Positions 59,455 through 64,000 of a DNA stretch of 64,000 nt are shown piece by piece. Below the pieces are notes generated by a model. The model was not told the origin of the DNA, made no database searches, and saw nothing but the letters and a program-made list of their open reading frames with translations. This stretch comes from Cyclobacteriaceae bacterium (GTDB taxonomy: Bacteria; Bacteroidota; Bacteroidia; Cytophagales; Cyclobacteriaceae). Within the stretch, counting starts at the first letter, position 1. Every line of letters begins with the position of its first letter. Location of the stretch: the NCBI GenBank assembly GCA_020436085.1, contig JAGQYM010000007.1:60734-124733 (forward strand), given 5' to 3'. The position numbers and the translations under genes were made by a program.

Positions 59455-60804
59455 ATGAGATCCATTTGCCTCCCTCTTTTTCTATCCAGTGCGTTTTTGA
59501 CCTTCGCGCAAACTCCAAAGCAACCTTACTTTGATTGGACCAACTTGCCATTTCCTGCCGAAGAGTACGAGCAACGAAGGGTAAAAATGCTTGGATTGAT
59601 TAACGACAAGGGAATATTTCTTTGTCCGTCCAGTGACGGATTGTCGCATGGTGAAACCTTCCGGCAATTGGATGACTTCAATTACTTCACAGGACTTGAG
59701 GTTCCTAACTCCATGCTTGTGCTGGATGGATATAATAAAAAGGTTATTCTATTTCTCCCCAAGCGGGATTTTCGCTTTGAAAATGGAAGTAGAAAAAATG
59801 ATTTCCCTGGTCGTGATCTCTTAGCCGATGATCAACTAAAATACAAAACCGGAATTAGTGACTTTCGGGACATCGAAACTTTAGATGTATTTATCGCATC
59901 AACAATCGCGGCTAACAAATCTTTCTTCATTGACAATGGTGGCGGTGGTAATATCTCTTTTCTGGAAACTTCTTTCATTAGTTCGTGGAGTGTTGAACAG
60001 ATGTTAATACACCACTTACAGCAAAAATTTCAGACTGCAACTTTGCAAAACGCATATCCTTTAGTTGCCGAGTTACGCATGGTAAAGTCAACCCGTGAAA
60101 TAGAGATGCTGAGAAAAGCAGCTGACATCACCATGATCAGCATGCGCGTTGCAGCAAAGTCGATAAAACCCGGTGTTGATGAGCGGACACTTGAGGCAGA
60201 GTTAGAAGCTGAATTCAAACGGCAAGGATCACCAAGACTTCCTTTTGCATCAATCATCAAGTCAGGACCTAATTCCTTATGGCCTTGGCGAATTCTGGCG
60301 GCTCACTACGATAGGCGGAATCGAAAAATGAATGCCGGTGAACTTGTCATCTTCGATGTGGGTTGTGAGTATAATTATTATGTAAGCGACATGGGCAGAA
60401 CTTTTCCAGTGTCTGGTAAATTTTCTGAGGAGCAGAAAAGAATCTTAAAAATGGAAATCGCGGTTTCAGATGCGATCGTTGGTGCGATTCGTCCAGGCAT
60501 CACATTTGCCGATTTGAAAGCAGCCGCTGACAAGGCAATTCCCGATAGCGAAAAGAAGTACATGCAGGTGGGTTTACACTTCGGCCATCACCTGGGTATG
60601 AGCAGTGGCGACCCCAACAGCACAGGTGCAAAACTTGTTGCCGGCATGTGGTTCACTGTAGAGCCCTGGTATTATAATCATGACAAGGATATCTCGGTAT
60701 TTACGGAAGATGAGGTTTTGGTGACCGAGGACGGATACGAGCTTATAACAAAGTCGCTGCCGAGAACACCAGAGGGGTTGGAAAAATTAATGAAAGAAAA
60801 ATGA
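59455..60804 (+). CDS. pepP: Secreted Xaa-Pro aminopeptidase (M24B)
   Basis: From the ATG at 59455 the product is 449 residues with a signal peptide (RSICLPLFLSSAFLTFAQ). The N-terminal domain (about 25-200) contains FRQLDDFNYFTGLEVPNSML, a PepP trait. The catalytic pita-bread domain has metal ligands in VIFDVGCEYNYYVSDMGRT, HFGHHLGMSSGD, MWFTVEPWYY and EDEVLVTEDGYEL. It removes an N-terminal residue ahead of proline. Unlike cytosolic PepP it is exported. Its stop overlaps the next start (ATGA), so it heads a three-gene operon. Confidence 0.92.
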   Translation: MRSICLPLFLSSAFLTFAQTPKQPYFDWTNLPFPAEEYEQRRVKMLGLINDKGIFLCPSSDGLSHGETFRQLDDFNYFTGLEVPNSMLVLDGYNKKVILFLPKRDFRFENGSRKNDFPGRDLLADDQLKYKTGISDFRDIETLDVFIASTIAANKSFFIDNGGGGNISFLETSFISSWSVEQMLIHHLQQKFQTATLQNAYPLVAELRMVKSTREIEMLRKAADITMISMRVAAKSIKPGVDERTLEAELEAEFKRQGSPRLPFASIIKSGPNSLWPWRILAAHYDRRNRKMNAGELVIFDVGCEYNYYVSDMGRTFPVSGKFSEEQKRILKMEIAVSDAIVGAIRPGITFADLKAAADKAIPDSEKKYMQVGLHFGHHLGMSSGDPNSTGAKLVAGMWFTVEPWYYNHDKDISVFTEDEVLVTEDGYELITKSLPRTPEGLEKLMKEK

Positions 60805-61628
60805 GTCTAAAGAGTTTAAGTAATTTATCTGATTCTTTCTCCTCAAGTGAAAGGTTTCCATTGTTGTTTCTTGGTCACGGAAGTCCCATGAATGCAATCG
60901 AAGACAACGAGTTTGTGCAAGGCTGGAAGAGAGCCGGAGAGAAGTTGGAAAAACCAAATGCCATCCTTTGTATTTCTGCACATTGGGAAACAAAAGGAAC
61001 GCAGGTGACTGCTATGCCGCATCCTCCAACCATTCATGATTTTTACGGTTTCCCCAAGGCACTATACGAAGTTGACTATCCGGCACCAGGCAGTCCTGAG
61101 CTTGCCGAAGAGACAAAGCAAACAATAAAGTCAACTCAAGTGGAGCTTGATCATAGCTGGGGGCTTGATCACGGTGCTTGGAGCGTTGTTAAGCATCTTT
61201 TTCCGAGTGCAGATGTGCCAATTGTACAGATGAGTCTCGACTCATCTCAGCCACCATCTTATCATTATGCTTTGGCAAAAGAACTTAACTCACTTCGCAG
61301 AAAAGGTGTGCTGATAGTAGGAAGCGGCAATATGGTACACAACCTTCGAATTTTGGATTGGGGCAAACCCAACGAAGGTTATGACTGGGCGCAAGAGGCA
61401 AACGAAAAAATGAAAAAGCATATCCAAGATGGAGACCACCTCTCGCTTGTTAATTACAATTCTGGCGGGAAGGCCATGCAACTTTCCGTTCCAACACCGG
61501 AGCATTACCTGCCGCTTTTATATATCTTGGCGTTAAAAGAGAATGATGAGAATGTTCAGGTCTTCAATGACAAAACAATCATGGGCTCAATATCCATGAC
61601 ATCTATCTCGATTAACTCCAACGCTTGA
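60801..61628 (+). CDS. ygiD: 4,5-DOPA-extradiol-dioxygenase-like protein (LigB/YgiD family)
   Basis: The 275-residue product has the iron-site His residues expected in this family: FLGHGSPMNAIED, ISAHWETKG, LDHGAWSVVKHLFP and GSGNMVHNLR. The family includes plant DOPA dioxygenases and E. coli YgiD, which opens the DOPA ring in vitro. The biological substrate in bacteria is uncertain. It has no signal peptide. It is coupled at both ends: ATGA with pepP and TTGA with the next gene. Confidence 0.88.
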   Translation: MSLKSLSNLSDSFSSSERFPLLFLGHGSPMNAIEDNEFVQGWKRAGEKLEKPNAILCISAHWETKGTQVTAMPHPPTIHDFYGFPKALYEVDYPAPGSPELAEETKQTIKSTQVELDHSWGLDHGAWSVVKHLFPSADVPIVQMSLDSSQPPSYHYALAKELNSLRRKGVLIVGSGNMVHNLRILDWGKPNEGYDWAQEANEKMKKHIQDGDHLSLVNYNSGGKAMQLSVPTPEHYLPLLYILALKENDENVQVFNDKTIMGSISMTSISINSNA

Positions 61629-62737
61629 AACATCTTTCACGGCTACTTCTTCCTGGTATCATTCTTCAATCAGTTTTGATTGGTGGTGGCTTTGCAACGG
61701 GCCGGGAAATTGTTGAGTACGGTGGTCAATTCGGGGCAAGCGGTTGGATTAGCGGAGTTTCCATTTTTTTTGGTTTTTCTCTTCTTGCCATTCTCTCATT
61801 TGAAGCATGCCGCATCTGGCATGTCTTTGACTACAAATCATTACTAAAAAAACTTATCGGACGCGGATGGATGTTGTATGAGATCTCCTATTTGATGCTC
61901 GGCATTCTTATCATCGCTGTGATGGCTTCGGCCGCAGGGGAGATTTTGCACAACACGCTGTCGCTAGAAGTTTGGGTTGGTATCGTTCTTATTGTTGCAC
62001 TCGTTGGATTCCTTAACTACATGGGCGAGTCTTTCATCGCCAGTATGAAGACCATTGGTACCATCGCTTTGTTTCTGGCTTATACGTTGTTTAGCATTTC
62101 AGTTTTCAAATCACATCCTGATTCCATTGCCAGTGTATTTCGCGAATGGAATACCTCTTATCTTGAGGAACCGAGCAGTACCTTCTTTTTGATTTGGACG
62201 GGCATTACCTACGTGGGATATAATCTGGCTGTTTACCCTGCTTCTTTTTTTACTTTAAAGAAAATCCATTCTCGAAAGGAAAGCATTATTGCCGGCATAG
62301 TTGCCGGTCTTCTGATGACCATTCCGTGGTTTCTTACTTACCTCGCGATTATGGCCTTCTATCCGTCACCCGATGTGCTTGGCGCAACAGTTCCCTGGCT
62401 AAAAATGCTGGAGCCTTTTGGGCCAGCTTTTGTCGTTATTTTCGGAATAGTTGTCGGATGGACATTAGTTGAAACTGCCACTGGGATTATCCATGCATTT
62501 ATCGGCCGAATTGAAACTGACGTGAAACTTGCAACTGGCAATCACCTGTCTGGTGTCAAGAAGGCATTGATCTCCACCATTGCATTAATTGCTGCAATGC
62601 TACTAGCACAAGTTGGCATAATCAACCTAATTGCAAAAGGGTATTCATTCATGGCCTACGCCATGATTCTTTTTTACGGAATACCGTTAATTGCTGCGGC
62701 CCCCAACCTGCTGTTCAATCGCTCTGAACCTACTTAG
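61625..62737 (+). CDS. YkvI-like membrane protein (amino-acid-transporter fold)
   Basis: The 370-residue protein has about ten helices. The start GGGFATGREIVEYGGQFG is the unwound first helix typical of YkvI-like members of the APC superfamily. LSFEACRIWHVFDYKSLLKKLIG and YNLAVYPASFFTLKKI are also family-like. The start must be the TTG at 61625, because an in-frame stop (61613-61615) precedes it and no ATG is near. The stop of the DOPA-dioxygenase-like gene lies inside this start (TTGA). The substrate is unknown; peptidase neighbours suggest an amino acid. Confidence 0.8.
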   Translation: MKHLSRLLLPGIILQSVLIGGGFATGREIVEYGGQFGASGWISGVSIFFGFSLLAILSFEACRIWHVFDYKSLLKKLIGRGWMLYEISYLMLGILIIAVMASAAGEILHNTLSLEVWVGIVLIVALVGFLNYMGESFIASMKTIGTIALFLAYTLFSISVFKSHPDSIASVFREWNTSYLEEPSSTFFLIWTGITYVGYNLAVYPASFFTLKKIHSRKESIIAGIVAGLLMTIPWFLTYLAIMAFYPSPDVLGATVPWLKMLEPFGPAFVVIFGIVVGWTLVETATGIIHAFIGRIETDVKLATGNHLSGVKKALISTIALIAAMLLAQVGIINLIAKGYSFMAYAMILFYGIPLIAAAPNLLFNRSEPT

Positions 62738-64000
62738 CAAGACCTGCTTCGGCCACGGTCACCAGCAGAATAAACTTAATTGCATCCGCGCCTTTGTTAT
62801 TAACCCACCATTCGTGCAATGCATGCGCACCGCTTCCATCGCCTCCACTGCCAAGTGTGACTGCGGGAACTCCTTTTGAAATCGGAATATTAGAATTTGT
62901 TGAGCTAGGACCAGTAGCAACATCATCTACAAATAACTTGGCGGCAGCCATTGCACGCTGAACCAACGGCAAATCATCAGATTGAAAACCTGATGGACGT
63001 GATCCAATCTTTTCGACATTCACAGTCAAAGCAGGCCCACGTTTGATGTTTTTGTTATAATCGATCAATGCCCTTTGCATAGATGTATTGAAAATTGAAT
63101 CTATCTTTCTCAATCGCTCGGGATCAACCGAACGCATGTCCACTTCCATCCACGACTCAAACGGAATCGAGTTTACGGACGTCCCTCCACCCATGCGGCC
63201 CACATTGAAACTAGTTTTTGAACCGGTAGCAGTAAACTGTCCAGCTGCTTCTGAGAAATAATCAATTGCCTTTCCTATCGCGTGGTGGGGATTTCCCAAT
63301 CCAAACGCGCCCCAGGAATGACCACCCGGACCTTCAAATGTGACTTTGTATCTGACAGAGCCAAGACCTCCGGACACAATTCTTCCAATGTCACGACCAT
63401 CGACAGCAATCCACGAATCAATTTTTAGATCCGAATTGTTGAAAATGTATTTCATGCCGCGCAAGTCGCCCAACCCCTCCTCTCCTACAGTTCCTACAAT
63501 CAATAGATCAGCCTCTGTCTCAATGCCTGCTTCCTCCAAAGCTCTCAATGTTGTCAACACTGCTGCCAATCCTCTCGTATCATCACCGATACCTGGCGCT
63601 TTCAACGTATCCCCCACTATCTTCACTTTCACATCTGTCTCTTCAGGGAATACGGTGTCCAAATGGGCGTCCAAACCAACCGTGCGTCCGCCTTTTTTTC
63701 CCTTTCGCTCGGCAATTACATTACCCTCCTCATCAATCCAAACCTTATCAGCGCCCGCTTCCTGTAGCATTTTTGCATACTGCTTTGCGCGTTCTGCTTC
63801 CTTAAATGGTGGAGCTGGAATCTCAGTCAATAGGATATGATCACGTCTCGTATCGGGCTCCAGTTCATCGATGATCTGAAATGCCTTTACAATTGACTTC
63901 TGCTTGGCCAACTTGTCCATATCCTTCTGGTAGTCGGTAGTTTGTTTTGCTTTTTGCGCAAACGAAGTGATGACAAAAGTCACGAGGAAAATGATTGTAA
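62730..64000 (-). CDS. M20/M25/M40-family metallopeptidase, 5' end cut by window edge
   Basis: The reading frame is open to the window end, so the true start lies beyond 64000. The visible residues TIIFLVTFVITSFAQ are the core and end of a signal peptide; a GTG at 63983 lies inside this core and is not the start. At least 417 residues remain. Metal ligands are in VGLDAHLDTVF, GIGDDTRGLAAVL, GTVGEEGLGDLRG and at the C-terminus (ALHEWW). The lid domain has PGGHSWGAFGLGNP. It is a peptidase T-like or tripeptidase-type exported enzyme. It converges on the YkvI gene with an eight-base overlap. Confidence 0.9.
   Translation of the reverse strand, partial: TIIFLVTFVITSFAQKAKQTTDYQKDMDKLAKQKSIVKAFQIIDELEPDTRRDHILLTEIPAPPFKEAERAKQYAKMLQEAGADKVWIDEEGNVIAERKGKKGGRTVGLDAHLDTVFPEETDVKVKIVGDTLKAPGIGDDTRGLAAVLTTLRALEEAGIETEADLLIVGTVGEEGLGDLRGMKYIFNNSDLKIDSWIAVDGRDIGRIVSGGLGSVRYKVTFEGPGGHSWGAFGLGNPHHAIGKAIDYFSEAAGQFTATGSKTSFNVGRMGGGTSVNSIPFESWMEVDMRSVDPERLRKIDSIFNTSMQRALIDYNKNIKRGPALTVNVEKIGSRPSGFQSDDLPLVQRAMAAAKLFVDDVATGPSSTNSNIPISKGVPAVTLGSGGDGSGAHALHEWWVNNKGADAIKFILLVTVAEAGLAK

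Noticed and set aside
63950-63983. GTG at 63983 as start of the M20 peptidase
   Set aside because: The frame stays open to 64000 and the residues before it continue the hydrophobic core of a signal peptide, so the start is outside the window.
1-64000. Mobile elements, tRNA or rRNA genes, CRISPR arrays, phage or defence genes
   Set aside because: No transposase, integrase, repeat-spacer pattern, cloverleaf-like gene or known defence protein was recognised.

Overview
The window reads as a stretch of core chromosome from a Bacteroidota bacterium, most likely of the order Cytophagales. The signs are the moderate GC content, the near absence of Shine-Dalgarno sequences, -7 boxes of the form TAnnTTTG, and typical Bacteroidota families: a TonB-dependent receptor with a carboxypeptidase-like N-domain, an ECF sigma/FecR pair, DUF2490, DUF6702, and many secreted peptidases with signal peptides. 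Species-level placement is not possible by eye. I saw no rRNA, tRNA, CRISPR array, insertion sequence, phage gene or attachment site. Coding density is high and no gene-free stretch exceeds about 300 bases.

Layout. 1-1288: a molybdate module on the minus strand (ModE-type HTH, DUF2490 protein, start of ModA). 1396-4107: DNA polymerase I whose proofreading domain looks inactive. 4216-13434: mixed housekeeping genes (acyl-CoA ligase, CBS protein, dienelactone hydrolase-like, DinB, PhoD, AI-2E transporter, LolA/DUF6503-like, thioredoxin-like, PrsW, TMEM175). 13442-20923: an M14 peptidase and a 1611-residue secreted protein of unknown function. 21031-23120: an operon DUF6702-tpiA-prmA with a good promoter. 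23251-32971: a HupE-like membrane protein followed by four tandem M1 metallopeptidase paralogues. 32975-36548: serine/threonine dehydratase, nitroreductase, P1 peptidase, outer-membrane-like lipoprotein. 36545-39440: coaX plus an OpuB-type ABC transporter whose binding protein and permease are fused. 39445-42159: DUF427, fatty acid hydroxylase, DUF1801 and AlkD-like genes. 42203-48077: an ECF sigma / FecR / STN-repeat protein / TonB receptor locus. 48270-50635: SulP transporter and beta-carbonic anhydrase. 51200-54738: two coupled CocE/NonD hydrolases. 54961-57738: a coiled-coil lipoprotein, two tandem secreted paralogues and an SRPBCC protein. 57735-64000: M20 amidohydrolase, Xaa-Pro peptidase / DOPA-dioxygenase-like / YkvI-like operon, and an M20 peptidase cut by the window end.

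How the genes fit together. Secreted or envelope hydrolases dominate: M14, four M1, P1, two CocE/NonD, two M20, M24 and PhoD. This suits an organism that degrades proteins and peptides outside the cytoplasm. The sigma/FecR/STN/TonB locus looks like a cell-surface signalling unit in which the STN domain has been moved from the receptor to a separate repeat protein. The same two-part sequence, TAGGGG-N14-GTTGTC, precedes both the sigma gene and the receptor gene and is the best candidate for the sigma factor's own promoter. SulP plus carbonic anhydrase suggests bicarbonate handling.

No clear defence island or wholly new system is visible. The most unusual items are the split STN locus with its paired promoter motif, the four-copy M1 array, the 1611-residue protein, and the degenerate proofreading domain of PolA.
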